Shown: positions 52,131 through 61,089, counted from the first letter of the stretch. The stretch is 64,000 bases of DNA from Henriciella sp. AS95 (GCF_038900055.1 NZ_JBBMQM010000001.1:1178001-1242000); one strand, 5' to 3'. Program-made: numbers and translations. Notes: generated from the sequence alone by a model not told the origin.

Positions 52131-52328
52131 ATGCTTTGGTGCATCATCCTTGCCGCCATCGGCCTTTGGTTCGCGATTGAAGGTATCCTTTACGCGGCCG
52201 CGCCAGAAACGATGAAGCGAATGGCTGACTGGCTGTCGAAAATGCCAGTCGAGAGCATTCGCAGTGGTGGCATCTGGTCGGCCTTGCTGGGCATCGTCAT
52301 TTTCTACGCTGCAATCCGCTTTGCATGA
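52131..52328 (+). CDS. DUF2065 family small membrane protein
   Basis: 65 residues: two hydrophobic helices (about 3-22 and 44-63) around a basic amphipathic middle (TMKRMADWLSKMPVESIRSGG). It matches DUF2065, whose genes regularly follow hflKC. The role is not established, but co-occurrence suggests a part in the HflKC-FtsH complex. AAGGGAG lies before the ATG. Confidence 0.9.
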   Translation: MLWCIILAAIGLWFAIEGILYAAAPETMKRMADWLSKMPVESIRSGGIWSALLGIVIFYAAIRFA

Positions 52329-52401
52329 TCCGTTGCGCTTTGCCTGCGAAGCGCCATAGTTATTGGTTATTATTGATGCCTGACCGACGCGGAGACCGAT
52401 C

Positions 52402-53865
52402 ATGAAGCGTATTGCCATATCACTGCTGGCGAGTGTTGCAGGCTCAATGATGCTGACGGCGACAGCGCAATCAGAACGCCTTGCCCAGTCCGATTCTTCG
52501 CTATCCGACAGTGTCTCGGTCATTGACCAGAAGCAGGCACCAGAATCCTTTTCGCGCCTCGCCAAACGCCTCATGCCGGCCGTGGTCAATATCACGACGA
52601 GCCAGACGATTGCGCCCGACGGCCTGCCGGAATTCCCCGACGGGTCGCCCCTGGAGCGCTTCAATGAGTTCTTCGGGCGCGACCCGGATGGTTTCCGCCG
52701 GGAAGGGTCTCTGGGCTCCGGGTTTCTGGTCACGCCGGATGGGATCGTGATCACCAATAATCACGTCATCGAGAACGCTGACGAGATCAATGTCGTTTTC
52801 AATTCGGGCCGTACGCTGAAAGCCGAACTTATCGGCACCGACCCGGAAACAGATGTCGCGGTCCTGAAAGTGACGAGCGACGATCCGCTGCCGCATGTCG
52901 ACTTTGCCGACAGCGATACGGCCGAAGTCGGTGACTGGGTCATGGCGATTGGCAACCCGTTCGGCTTTGGCGGATCGGTGTCAGCAGGCATCATTTCCGC
53001 CCGCAATCGTGACATCCAGTCAGGCCGCTATGATGACTTCATCCAGACGGATGCTGCCATTAACCGCGGCAATTCAGGCGGGCCGCTGTTTAACCTGAAT
53101 GGCGAAGTTGTCGGGGTGAACACGGCCATCATTTCTCCGACCGGCGGCTCGGTCGGCCTGGGGTTCTCGATTCCGTCCAATCTGGTGAGGCAGGTGTCGG
53201 AACAGATCCAGGAGTTCGGCAAACCCCGGCGCGGCTGGTTTGGCGTTAACGTGCAGGGCATCGATCAGGGGATCGCCAGCGCTTATGGCATCGATGAGCC
53301 CAAAGGTGTCATCATCACATCGATTGATGATGAGGGGCCGGCCGCCAGCGCTGACTTTGAAGTCGGAGATCTCGTCCTGGCATTCGACGGTAAGCCCGTC
53401 GACAATGTACGTGGCCTGTCCCGCGTCGTCGCGGAAACCGAAATCAATAGCGAGGTGGACGTCGATATCATCCGCGACCGGAAACGCCGTACGGTGAGTT
53501 TCACGATTGGCGAGCTTGAGAACACTGCTGATGTGCCCGAGCGCGAGCCGCTGCCGGAGAATGCCCTGGCCCAAAATCCACTCGGGGCAGAAATCAAGGT
53601 GATCGATGATGATGCGCGGCGCCGTTATGGGATCGCACGCGATGTCGATGGGGTTCTGGTGAACTCGGTGTCGGCAACCGGGCCGAGCTTTGGCAAATTG
53701 CAGAAGGGCGACGTCATCACGGAAATGGGATTTGAGAAGATTTCCAGCCTCGAGGACGCCTATGATGCGCTGGACCCGGCGAATGCCCCAGCCGACCGCG
53801 GCCTGCTGATTCGCGTTTATCGCGCAGGCCAGACAATGTTTTTTACCGTCGATCCAGACCGCTAG
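52402..53865 (+). CDS. DegP/HtrA-type periplasmic serine protease
   Basis: 487 residues: signal peptide (1-22), trypsin-like domain with the catalytic triad His121 (ITNNHVIE), Asp151 (PETDVAVLK) and Ser225 (INRGNSGGPLF), then two PDZ domains (about 280-365 and 390-487). It degrades or refolds damaged envelope proteins. Placed right after hflK-hflC-DUF2065 it makes a membrane/periplasm quality-control cluster, a common arrangement in alphaproteobacteria. The short loop LA is of the DegQ/MucD type. Confidence 0.95.
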   Translation: MKRIAISLLASVAGSMMLTATAQSERLAQSDSSLSDSVSVIDQKQAPESFSRLAKRLMPAVVNITTSQTIAPDGLPEFPDGSPLERFNEFFGRDPDGFRREGSLGSGFLVTPDGIVITNNHVIENADEINVVFNSGRTLKAELIGTDPETDVAVLKVTSDDPLPHVDFADSDTAEVGDWVMAIGNPFGFGGSVSAGIISARNRDIQSGRYDDFIQTDAAINRGNSGGPLFNLNGEVVGVNTAIISPTGGSVGLGFSIPSNLVRQVSEQIQEFGKPRRGWFGVNVQGIDQGIASAYGIDEPKGVIITSIDDEGPAASADFEVGDLVLAFDGKPVDNVRGLSRVVAETEINSEVDVDIIRDRKRRTVSFTIGELENTADVPEREPLPENALAQNPLGAEIKVIDDDARRRYGIARDVDGVLVNSVSATGPSFGKLQKGDVITEMGFEKISSLEDAYDALDPANAPADRGLLIRVYRAGQTMFFTVDPDR

Positions 53866-53961
53866 AGTCACCCATTCAATTCATGCATGGTTGACTCTTT
53901 ACGAGTCTTCCAAATCAGATTCTCATCCGATTCGGTGATGAAACGAATTGGAGTGAACGCA

Positions 53962-54342
53962 ATGGCTCTTACAGAACGCAAAGCCCTCGATCTCTGGCGC
54001 CGTGCTGTGGCCTCCTATGTTCGCACAAGTGACGGCGATCTGACCGTGCGGCAGCAGGCCATCTTCATGACCATCGCCCTCCAGCCCGGACCGCATACAG
54101 TGCGCGGTCTCGCTGCGGACCTCAATCTTGCCAAGCCGGCCGTGACCCGTGCTCTGGATGCACTTGAAAAATTAGGCTTTGTTCGCCGTCAAAAAGACGA
54201 AAATGACCTGCGTAGTGTCTTCCTTGAGCGCACAGTCGATGGAATGAACTGGTTGCGCGAATATGCTGGCCTGATTGTTGCAGCAGATGCGGGTGAAGAT
54301 ATTGGTCGTCAGACGGTGGACAGGAAAACCGCTGCGGCCTGA
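53962..54342 (+). CDS. MarR-like winged-helix protein
   Basis: 126 residues: MALTERKALDLWRRAVASYVRTSDGDLTVRQQAIFMTIALQPGPHTVRGLAADLNLAKPAVTRALDALEKLGFVRRQKDENDLRSVFLE is a MarR/winged-helix domain with recognition helix at about 60-75 and wing DENDLRS. The C-terminal 25 residues are short and polar. GGAG stands eight bases before ATG 53962, preferred to the frame from 53887. An inverted repeat GACTC-TTTAC-GAGTC (53893-53907) upstream is a possible operator. The NlpC/P60 gene follows 24 bp later. Confidence 0.8.
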   Translation: MALTERKALDLWRRAVASYVRTSDGDLTVRQQAIFMTIALQPGPHTVRGLAADLNLAKPAVTRALDALEKLGFVRRQKDENDLRSVFLERTVDGMNWLREYAGLIVAADAGEDIGRQTVDRKTAAA

Positions 54343-54366
54343 CGTGCAAGGGACGAGGGACCTAGT

Positions 54367-55218
54367 GTGCCGACTTATGATGATGCGCGCCTGACGATCA
54401 CTCAGGGCGCCCTGCTTTCCACCGTTACCGTTAGCGCAGGTCTTGCGCCGGTGCGGTCCAAGCCGAGACTTGATAGCGAAATGGTGACACAGGCGCTGTA
54501 TGGCGAAACCCTGTGTGTATACGAGCGTGTCGGTGAATTCGGCCTCGCGCAGCTCAATCGTGACCGTTATGTCGGCTGGATCCTGCTGTCCGATCTTGCC
54601 CGCACCGAAAGTGCGCCAACCCATCGCGTCTCTGCATTGCAAAGCCACGCTTATGCGCGGCCAGACCTGAAGTCAGCGATGCGCCTTCAACTGCCAATGG
54701 GGGCGCGCCTTGCCGTCAGCAAGGCTGATGAGCGCTTTGTTGAGATCGAAGGCGGATTCTGGGTGCCCGAACAGCATGTCGTGCCTGTCGAGAACCTCGA
54801 AAGCGACCCTGCAAAGACCGCCGAACGCTTCATTGGCGCGCCCTACCTCTGGGGAGGATGCGACGCCAAGGGACTTGATTGCACCGGCCTCACGCGGGCC
54901 GCTTTTGATGCTTGTGGCGTGACGCTTCCTCGCGACAGCGACATGCAATTTGCCTGGAGTGGTGCGCCAATTGCGGACTGGAAGGCGGCCGGTGCCCTGC
55001 AGCGCAATGACCTTGTTTTCTGGAAAGGTCATGTTGGCATCATGCTCGACGATATGACGCTGCTGCATGCCAATGCGTATCACATGGCGGTCGAGGCCGA
55101 GCCCCTGTCAGGCGCAATCCAGCGGATCGCAAAGCATTACGGCGAGCCCATTGGAGCCCGCCGTATCAATATTTACGAAGAAAGACTGCGCACGCCTGAA
55201 TGGCTCAGCGCGGCTTAG
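54367..55218 (+). CDS. NlpC/P60 cell-wall peptidase with SH3-like domains
   Basis: 283 residues, GTG start at 54367 with GAGGG upstream. Two bacterial SH3-like domains (about 18-78 and 85-140) precede the cysteine peptidase domain, which has Cys172 (LDCTGLTRAAF), His222 (WKGHVGIMLD) and a final polar residue near His234 (LLHANA). It cleaves D-gamma-Glu-diaminopimelate bonds in peptidoglycan stems. No signal peptide is evident, so it may recycle cell-wall peptides in the cytosol. Confidence 0.92.
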   Translation: MPTYDDARLTITQGALLSTVTVSAGLAPVRSKPRLDSEMVTQALYGETLCVYERVGEFGLAQLNRDRYVGWILLSDLARTESAPTHRVSALQSHAYARPDLKSAMRLQLPMGARLAVSKADERFVEIEGGFWVPEQHVVPVENLESDPAKTAERFIGAPYLWGGCDAKGLDCTGLTRAAFDACGVTLPRDSDMQFAWSGAPIADWKAAGALQRNDLVFWKGHVGIMLDDMTLLHANAYHMAVEAEPLSGAIQRIAKHYGEPIGARRINIYEERLRTPEWLSAA

Positions 55219-55221
55219 CGT

Positions 55222-56082
55222 CTACTCGTCTTCAGTTTCAGTCTCAGTCGCTGTCTCGTCTTCGGCATCAGCCGGCGCGAGTTCGACTTCGCCTTCATTG
55301 CCTTCTGGCTGAGCGGTATCGTCGATCGTATCGACCGTTTCGATTTGACCGGTCGCTTCGGTCGGCGTTTCCGTCACGGTTTCTTCGGTAACCGTGGCTT
55401 CGACGGCGTCGCCTTCGGTTGCGTCAGCAGATGCATCTGTCGCTTCGCCTTCGGTTTCGCCCTCTGCGGCCTCATCGCCAGCGTCTTCAGGAAGCGGTTC
55501 CGGGAAGGCCGGCGCGTCCGGAGAGTTCGACGCGAGGTAAGCGATCACGTCAGCGCGCTCATCATCGCGGCGCAGGCCTGCAAACGCCATCGATGTGCCG
55601 CGGATGTAAGACCCTGGATTGGTCAGCCAGTGGTCGATGTTCTCGTAATTCCATGGCTCACCAGCGGTTGCGGCCATGGCGGAGGAATATCCGAAGTCCG
55701 AGCGGTGGGCATGGGTTGAGCCAATAATGCCGTACAGGTTCGGGCCGGTGCCGTTTGAGCCGCCTTGCTCAATGGTGTGGCAGGTCGAGCATTTCGACTT
55801 GAAGGCCCGCTCGCCTGACGTCGCATCAGCCGATGCGAGGAGCGCGCCAAGGTCGTAAACTTCTTCTGGCTCGCTGCTGCCGCCGCCCGTGTCGGCGATA
55901 TCGGTGTAATAAGCAAAACGGCTGTGTGCCCAGTCGTTCAGCGACATTTCTTCTTCGCCATGATGGTCGCCGCCACCGTGCCCACCTGAAAACACCGTTT
56001 CAGACAGAACGCGCAGCCCCATGACGCCCAGCGCCACTGCGAGCAGGGCACCGAAGACTTTGTTCCAGAAGAGATCGCCCAT
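55222..56082 (-). CDS. Membrane-anchored cytochrome c (CycM/c552-like) with acidic tail
   Basis: 286 residues. An uncleaved N-terminal anchor (about 5-27, FWNKVFGALLAVALGVMGL) is followed by a His/Gly-rich linker, then one heme site CSTCH (Cys98, Cys101, His102) with Met165 (GTSMAFAGL) as axial ligand. This is the arrangement of CycM carrying electrons from the bc1 complex to the aa3 oxidase. Beyond residue 188, about 100 residues are almost entirely Glu/Ala/Thr/Asp/Val. AAAGGA lies before ATG 56082, the second of two in-frame ATGs. Confidence 0.93.
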   Translation of the reverse strand: MGDLFWNKVFGALLAVALGVMGLRVLSETVFSGGHGGGDHHGEEEMSLNDWAHSRFAYYTDIADTGGGSSEPEEVYDLGALLASADATSGERAFKSKCSTCHTIEQGGSNGTGPNLYGIIGSTHAHRSDFGYSSAMAATAGEPWNYENIDHWLTNPGSYIRGTSMAFAGLRRDDERADVIAYLASNSPDAPAFPEPLPEDAGDEAAEGETEGEATDASADATEGDAVEATVTEETVTETPTEATGQIETVDTIDDTAQPEGNEGEVELAPADAEDETATETETEDE

Positions 56083-56275
56083 AGGGATCATCCTTTAACG
56101 TGGTTAGTTTGGTTCGCGCGCCTTCTGACACGCTATCGAGTCGGTGGCAATATAACGGGATGTCTTATAGATTGCGCCTTTGCTAGCAGCGGCGAAACGG
56201 CGCACTCAATTTGACCGGTCGAACGACGTGATATGAGCGCTCGAGCCGAGCGAAATTTCCATTCGCTACTTTAAT

Positions 56276-56310
56276 TCCCGCGACCAATGGAATAGTGCGG
56301 GATCTTTTTT
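56276..56310 (+). terminator. Possible leader terminator/attenuator of pheA
   Basis: TCCCGC and GCGGGA enclose 15 nt and are followed by TCTTTTTT. The T-run ends 13 bp before pheA. A 13-codon frame (56233-56274, with one Phe) ends just before the stem. It resembles an attenuator, but the peptide is not rich in Phe, so confidence is limited. Confidence 0.45.
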
Positions 56311-56323
56311 GGGGCTGTGCGCC

Positions 56324-57181
56324 ATGACCACTGCGAAGAACGGCCGGATTGCATACCAGGGCGAACCGGGAGCCAATTCTCACATTGCCTGCAAAGAAAC
56401 GTATCCAGGCATGGAGCCTGTGGCCTGCAAAACGTTTGAAGACGTGATTGCAATGGTCGAGCGCGGTGATGCGGACTTGGCCATGATCCCTGTGGAAAAC
56501 ACGATCGCTGGCCGTGTTGGTGATATTCACCACCTTCTGCCTGGCACAAGCCTGCACATCATAGCTGAGCATTTCATGCCCATTCGCTTCCAGCTCATGG
56601 CGCTCAAGGGCACGCCGATCAGCGAGGTGAAGACGGCGCACTCCCATATCATGGCGCTCGGCCAGTGCCGCCGGTTCCTGCGCGAGCACGCGATTGAAGC
56701 CGTCATTGCGGCCGATACGGCCGGGGCCGCGCGCATTGTGGCGGAGACTGGCGATCCATCTGTTGCGGCCATTGCGCCGGAATTGGCGGCCGAAGTCTAT
56801 GATCTGGAAATTCTGGCTCGCAATATCGAGGATGCGGAGCACAATACGACGCGGTTCGTCATCATGTCGCCTGAGCCGGTTGAGCATGACCATTCAGACG
56901 GGCCAACCGTCACGGCCTTCCTGTTCCAGGTCCGCAACATTCCTGCCGCGCTTTACAAGGCGATGGGCGGGTTCGCGACAAATGGCGTCAACATGACGAA
57001 GCTGGAGAGCTATCAGGTGGACGGGTCTTTTACGGCCACGCAATTCTACGCGGAGATCGAAGGCCACCCCGATGAGCGGTCTGTTCAACTGGCCCTGGAA
57101 GAGCTCGGTTTCTTCTCGACATCGCTGAAGATTATCGGCGTATTTCCGAGCCACCCTGATCGCTTCAAGCTGGCTCGCTAG
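56324..57181 (+). CDS. pheA: Prephenate dehydratase
   Basis: 285 residues from ATG 56324. Catalytic domain (about 5-185): RIAYQGEPGANSHIACKETYPG, AMIPVENTIAGRVGDIHHLLP and the motif NTTRFVIMS (TRF). A C-terminal ACT domain (TAFLFQVRNIPAALYKAMGGFATNGVNMTKLESYQVDGSF) senses phenylalanine and gives feedback inhibition. No chorismate-mutase domain, so monofunctional. The last codon overlaps the convergent serB stop in a shared CTAG. Confidence 0.96.
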   Translation: MTTAKNGRIAYQGEPGANSHIACKETYPGMEPVACKTFEDVIAMVERGDADLAMIPVENTIAGRVGDIHHLLPGTSLHIIAEHFMPIRFQLMALKGTPISEVKTAHSHIMALGQCRRFLREHAIEAVIAADTAGAARIVAETGDPSVAAIAPELAAEVYDLEILARNIEDAEHNTTRFVIMSPEPVEHDHSDGPTVTAFLFQVRNIPAALYKAMGGFATNGVNMTKLESYQVDGSFTATQFYAEIEGHPDERSVQLALEELGFFSTSLKIIGVFPSHPDRFKLAR

Positions 57182-58107
57182 TTCTCCCAGACGATCTCGC
57201 TGTCGGAGTAGCCCTGGAAGTAGAGGGCTGCTGTGAGATCGGTGACGGAAATCCCGCAGTCGGAAGCGGCGGTCACAACCGGTTTGGCGCGATAGGCAAT
57301 GCCGAGCCCGGCCGCTTCGATCATGGCGAGGTCGTTTGCCCCGTCGCCCATGGCGATCGTGTCACTGGGTGTGAGGTTCAGTTTCTTCGCCTCGGTCTGC
57401 AGGGCGGTAAGCTTCGCTTCGCGGCCAAGGATCGGTTCGCCGACCTTGCCGGTGAGCGCTTTACCGTCGTCGAGCAGCGTATTGCCCTGATCGGCATGGA
57501 AGCCTGCCGCCTTGGCGATGCGCGACGTGAAGAAGGTGAAACCACCTGAAACGAGGACGCAATGCGCGCCGCCGGCCTTCATGGTTTCGACAAGTGTTCG
57601 AGCGCCCGGCATCAGTGTGATGCGCTCGGTATAGCAGCGCTCCAGCGCCGAAATATGGAGGCCCTCCAGCATGCCGACGCGTTCTCTGAGGGCTTCTTCG
57701 AAATTCAACTCGCCGCGCATGGCGCGTTCTGTAATCGCCGAAATTTCAGCCTTCAGACCGGCAAAATCTGCCAGTTCGTCCAGGCATTCCTGCTGGATGA
57801 TCGTGGAGTCCATGTCTGAAATGAGAAGCGACTTGCGTCGGTTCAGCGTCGGGGTGACGCAGATGTCTGCCTCTTTGGCAAATTCGGCTTCGAGGGATCT
57901 GCGAAGGCTGGCCGGATCGCCTGAGTTCAGCGCCTGTTCGATGGCGGTAAACTTGCTGTCGCCGCTCAGCAGGCGAACAGGCGCAATGTGGACCGCGCCA
58001 TGATCGCGCAGCACGGTTTCCAGCCTGTCGGCGAGGACCTGGCGCTTGTCGCTGCCGAGCGCCACGATTGTCGCGACATGGCTGTAATCTGAAGTTTTTT
58101 CATCCAT
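57178..58107 (-). CDS. serB: Phosphoserine phosphatase
   Basis: 309 residues, final enzyme of serine synthesis. An N-terminal ACT-like region is followed by the HAD phosphatase domain with LLISDMDSTIIQQECLDELAD (nucleophile and acid Asp of DMDST), LVSGGFTFFTSRIA and MGDGANDLAMIEAAGLGIAY. CAGGAG stands nine bases before ATG 58107, chosen over the ATG at 58116. It is divergent from miaA with only 53 bp between starts. Its stop codon is on the same CTAG as that of pheA. Confidence 0.96.
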   Translation of the reverse strand: MDEKTSDYSHVATIVALGSDKRQVLADRLETVLRDHGAVHIAPVRLLSGDSKFTAIEQALNSGDPASLRRSLEAEFAKEADICVTPTLNRRKSLLISDMDSTIIQQECLDELADFAGLKAEISAITERAMRGELNFEEALRERVGMLEGLHISALERCYTERITLMPGARTLVETMKAGGAHCVLVSGGFTFFTSRIAKAAGFHADQGNTLLDDGKALTGKVGEPILGREAKLTALQTEAKKLNLTPSDTIAMGDGANDLAMIEAAGLGIAYRAKPVVTAASDCGISVTDLTAALYFQGYSDSEIVWEN

Positions 58108-58160
58108 TTGCGCCATCTCCTGACTTAACGTCTGTTGCTAAACTCTCTACGCTTTCCGTG

Positions 58161-59090
58161 ATGAGACCTGCAATCCTGATCCACGGCCCAACTGCAAGCG
58201 GCAAGACCGAGCTTTCTATCGAGATTGCCCGTAAGCTGAATGGCGAAATCGTCAATGCAGACTCGATGCAGGTATACCGCGAGTTGAAGGTCATTTCCGC
58301 CCGGCCCGACGAGGAAGAGATGGCGGATGTGCCGCATCACCTGTTCGGGCATGTCTCTGCGGCTGAGCGGTTCTCGACAGGACAGTGGCTCGAACAGGTC
58401 CGGCCGGTCATTGAGGATATCCAGAAACGCGGGAAGACCGCAGTGGTGGTTGGCGGTACGGGTCTGTACTTGCTGGCGCTCACGCAAGGCCTGTCGGATA
58501 TTCCGCCGGTGCCGGAAGATATTCGTCACGAAGTCATCGAGATCCTGAAGACTGACGGTGTGCGCGGTTTGAAGGTGCGCCTGCAGGTCGTTGATCCCGA
58601 TGCGGCGCGCCGGATCGAGGACAATGACCGACAGCGCCTGATGCGGGCTTATGAAGTCTGGCTGGCCACGGGCAAGTCACTCACGAGCTTTCAGAACATT
58701 CGGTCCAACCCTGTCCTGAATGCCGACGAATGGCTTGGTGTCGCGCTCACGCCGCCGCGGTCGAAACTCTATGCGCGCATCGACAAGCGGTTCGAGGGCA
58801 TGTTGATGGAAGGGGCGATGGAAGAGGCGCGGGAACTTGTCCGCATGGATGTTGATCCTGACCTTCCGGCGATGAAGGCACATGGCATGCCGTGGTTGTC
58901 TGCGTTCATTCGCGGCGAGATAAATTCCGAACTCGCCGCTGAGAATGCCAAGCGCGACACCCGTCGCTATGCCAAGCGACAGTTCACCTGGATCGGACGG
59001 CAGTTTCCATTTTGGCCAAGAATTCCGGGGTCTGACCTGAAAACCCGAATGAGGGTTGTTTCTGCCCTTTACAAGGAGGTTGACCGCTAG
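58161..59090 (+). CDS. miaA: tRNA dimethylallyltransferase
   Basis: 309 residues. Adds the isopentenyl group to A37 of tRNAs reading UNN codons, such as the tRNA-Ser in this window. Evidence: P-loop ILIHGPTASGKTELSIEIA, VNADSMQVYRELKVISARP (catalytic Asp and Thr/Arg region), VVGGTGLYLLALTQGL, DNDRQRLMRAYEVW and RDTRRYAKRQFTWIGRQ. ATG 58161 is preferred to a longer frame reaching 58068, which overlaps serB. No strong ribosome-binding site. Confidence 0.95.
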   Translation: MRPAILIHGPTASGKTELSIEIARKLNGEIVNADSMQVYRELKVISARPDEEEMADVPHHLFGHVSAAERFSTGQWLEQVRPVIEDIQKRGKTAVVVGGTGLYLLALTQGLSDIPPVPEDIRHEVIEILKTDGVRGLKVRLQVVDPDAARRIEDNDRQRLMRAYEVWLATGKSLTSFQNIRSNPVLNADEWLGVALTPPRSKLYARIDKRFEGMLMEGAMEEARELVRMDVDPDLPAMKAHGMPWLSAFIRGEINSELAAENAKRDTRRYAKRQFTWIGRQFPFWPRIPGSDLKTRMRVVSALYKEVDR

Positions 59091-59134
59091 GCTGAGGCAG
59101 GTTATGCCCCAATTTCGTTTTGGAGGAAACAGCC

Positions 59135-59173
59135 TTGCGTAAGCAGAAGGTCGTCGTACTTATTAGCCCGTGA
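59135..59173 (+). CDS. ilvL: Leader peptide of the ilv operon (LRKQKVVVLISP)
   Basis: A 12-codon frame with TTG start (M), GGAGG eight bases upstream, ending in TGA just before a hairpin. Val-Val-Val-Leu-Ile are consecutive, the branched-chain residues sensed by ilv attenuators. Ribosome stalling at these codons when charged tRNA is scarce should change the downstream RNA fold. Confidence 0.85.
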   Translation: MRKQKVVVLISP

Positions 59174-59234
59174 CCGACATCTAAAGATGTCGGCGCGGGT
59201 GCGTATGGAAGGGTCTCAAGTGAGGCCCTTTTTC
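59174..59234 (+). promoter_or_regulatory. ilvB operon attenuator (hairpin plus intrinsic terminator)
   Basis: A perfect 8-bp hairpin CCGACATC-TAAA-GATGTCGG (59174-59193) starts right after the leader stop. An intrinsic terminator follows at 59209-59234 (AAGGGTCTC against GAGGCCCTT, then TTTTC), 36 bp before ilvB. Together with the leader peptide this is a textbook transcription attenuator. The exact antiterminator pairing needs folding software. Confidence 0.85.
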
Positions 59235-59269
59235 TTTATCAGCTCGCGTGATTTGAAACCTGAACTTTT

Positions 59270-61060
59270 ATGAGCCCCACCATGACTACCCAGACATTGA
59301 AGCAAACAGAGACGAAAGCCCGCACGATGACCGGCGCACAGATCGTCATTGAGGCGCTCAAGGAGCAGGGTGTCGAGACCATGTTCGGTTATCCGGGTGG
59401 TGCGGTGCTTCCGATTTACGACGCGCTCTATTCCGAAGATTCAATCCGCCACATCCTCGTTCGCCATGAGCAGGGCGCAGGGCACGCTGCAGAAGGCTAT
59501 GCGCGGTCCACCGGCAAGCCGGGCGTGGCGCTGGTGACGTCCGGACCGGGCGCGACCAACATGGTCACACCGATCACAGATGCGATGATGGACTCGATCC
59601 CGATGGTCGTGATCACAGGCCAGGTGCCGAGCCACCTCATCGGCACGGACGCCTTTCAGGAATGCGATACGGTCGGGATCACGCGCTGCTGTGCCAAGCA
59701 TAATTATCTGGTGACCGAAGTTGACGACCTCGCGCGCGTTATCCACGAGGCGTTTCTCATCGCGACGTCCGGGCGGCCAGGCCCGGTTGTCATCGACATC
59801 CCGAAGGATATCCAGTTCGCGACGGGGACCTATATCGGCAAGAAGGGCGTTCATAAGCCGACCTACCAGCCGAAGACGGAGCCAAGCCCGCATGCCATCA
59901 AGGATACGCTGGCGCTGATGAAAGCTGCGCGCCGCCCGATTTTCTATACTGGTGGCGGCGTCATCAATTCCGGTCCGGAAGCGTCCGAACTGTTGCGTGA
60001 GCTGCAGGCGGCGACGGGGTTTCCGGTCACATCTACCTTGATGGGGCTGGGCGCATTTCCGGCAAGCCATAAGGACTGGCTCGGCATGGTTGGCATGCAT
60101 GGCTCATATGAGGCCAATAATGCGATGCACGATTGCGACCTGATGATCTGTGTCGGGGCGCGTTTTGACGACCGCGTGACGGGCAAGGTTTCGGCTTTCT
60201 CGCCTGGCTCGAAGAAGGTCCACATCGACATTGACCCGTCCTCGATCAACAAGATCATCCGTGTGGATGTTCCGATGGTCGCTGATTGCAAGGCCGCGCT
60301 GAAAGCGCTGCTGGCGGGATGGAAGAAAATGAAGGGGGCCAAGCCCGACCTGGAAGACTGGAAAGCCCAGATCGACAAATGGCGTGAGCGCGACTGCTTC
60401 TCCTATCCGGCCAATGAAGGCTCGATCCGCCCGCAATACGCCGTTGAGCGGCTGTATCAACTCACCAAGGACCGCGACACCTATATCTCGACGGAGGTGG
60501 GGCAACACCAGATGTGGGCGGCCCAGCACTATCGGTTTGAAGAGCCGAACCGCTGGATGACGTCGGGCGGTCTCGGGACGATGGGGTATGGATTGCCGGC
60601 AGCGGTCGGTATCCAGGCCGCGCATCCAGATAGCCTCGTCATCGATATTGCGGGTGAAGCGTCAGTTCAGATGGTGATGCAGGAAGTGTCGACGGCCGTT
60701 CAGCACAAGCTGCCGGTGAAGATTTTCATCATGAATAATGAGTGGATGGGCATGGTGCGCCAATGGCAGGAATTGCTGCATGGCGAGCGCTATTCGCACT
60801 CCTATTCTGAAAGCCTGCCGGACTTTGTGAAACTCGCCGAAGCCTATGGCGCGCACGGCATTCAGTGCTCCGACCCGGCTGAACTGGACGCGAAGATCAT
60901 GGAGATGATCGAGCATCCCGGGCCCGTCGTGTTCGACTGTCTGGTGACCAAGGCTGAAAATTGTCTGCCGATGATCCCATCGGGTGCAGCGCACAATGAG
61001 ATGATCCTTGGCAGCATTTCCGGGGATGAAATTGATGCGGAAGGTCGTAAGCTAGTCTGA
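59270..61060 (+). CDS. ilvB: Acetolactate synthase large subunit
   Basis: 596 residues; thiamine-diphosphate enzyme making acetolactate or acetohydroxybutyrate, the first common step of branched-chain amino acid synthesis. Evidence: MFGYPGGAVLPIYDAL, VRHEQGAGHAAEGYARSTGKPGVALVTSGPGATN (catalytic Glu of EQGAGHAAEGYAR), GLGTMGYGLPAAVG and the ThDP-binding stretch that in most enzymes reads GDGSF, here GEASVQMVMQE, then NNEWMGMVRQWQ. A second ATG (59282) is possible. Expression is controlled by the leader attenuator. Confidence 0.97.
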   Translation: MSPTMTTQTLKQTETKARTMTGAQIVIEALKEQGVETMFGYPGGAVLPIYDALYSEDSIRHILVRHEQGAGHAAEGYARSTGKPGVALVTSGPGATNMVTPITDAMMDSIPMVVITGQVPSHLIGTDAFQECDTVGITRCCAKHNYLVTEVDDLARVIHEAFLIATSGRPGPVVIDIPKDIQFATGTYIGKKGVHKPTYQPKTEPSPHAIKDTLALMKAARRPIFYTGGGVINSGPEASELLRELQAATGFPVTSTLMGLGAFPASHKDWLGMVGMHGSYEANNAMHDCDLMICVGARFDDRVTGKVSAFSPGSKKVHIDIDPSSINKIIRVDVPMVADCKAALKALLAGWKKMKGAKPDLEDWKAQIDKWRERDCFSYPANEGSIRPQYAVERLYQLTKDRDTYISTEVGQHQMWAAQHYRFEEPNRWMTSGGLGTMGYGLPAAVGIQAAHPDSLVIDIAGEASVQMVMQEVSTAVQHKLPVKIFIMNNEWMGMVRQWQELLHGERYSHSYSESLPDFVKLAEAYGAHGIQCSDPAELDAKIMEMIEHPGPVVFDCLVTKAENCLPMIPSGAAHNEMILGSISGDEIDAEGRKLV

Positions 61061-61089
61061 GGATCAGCTTATTTTCCGGGAATAGAGTG

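Noticed and set aside
49997-52131. Two long minus-strand frames opposite hflK and hflC
   Set aside because: Both are shadows of the SPFH genes, which have motifs, ribosome-binding sites and family length.
59209-59234. Terminator before ilvB considered as the end of miaA only
   Set aside because: It follows a leader peptide with branched-chain codons and a second hairpin, so attenuation explains it better, although it may also end miaA transcripts.
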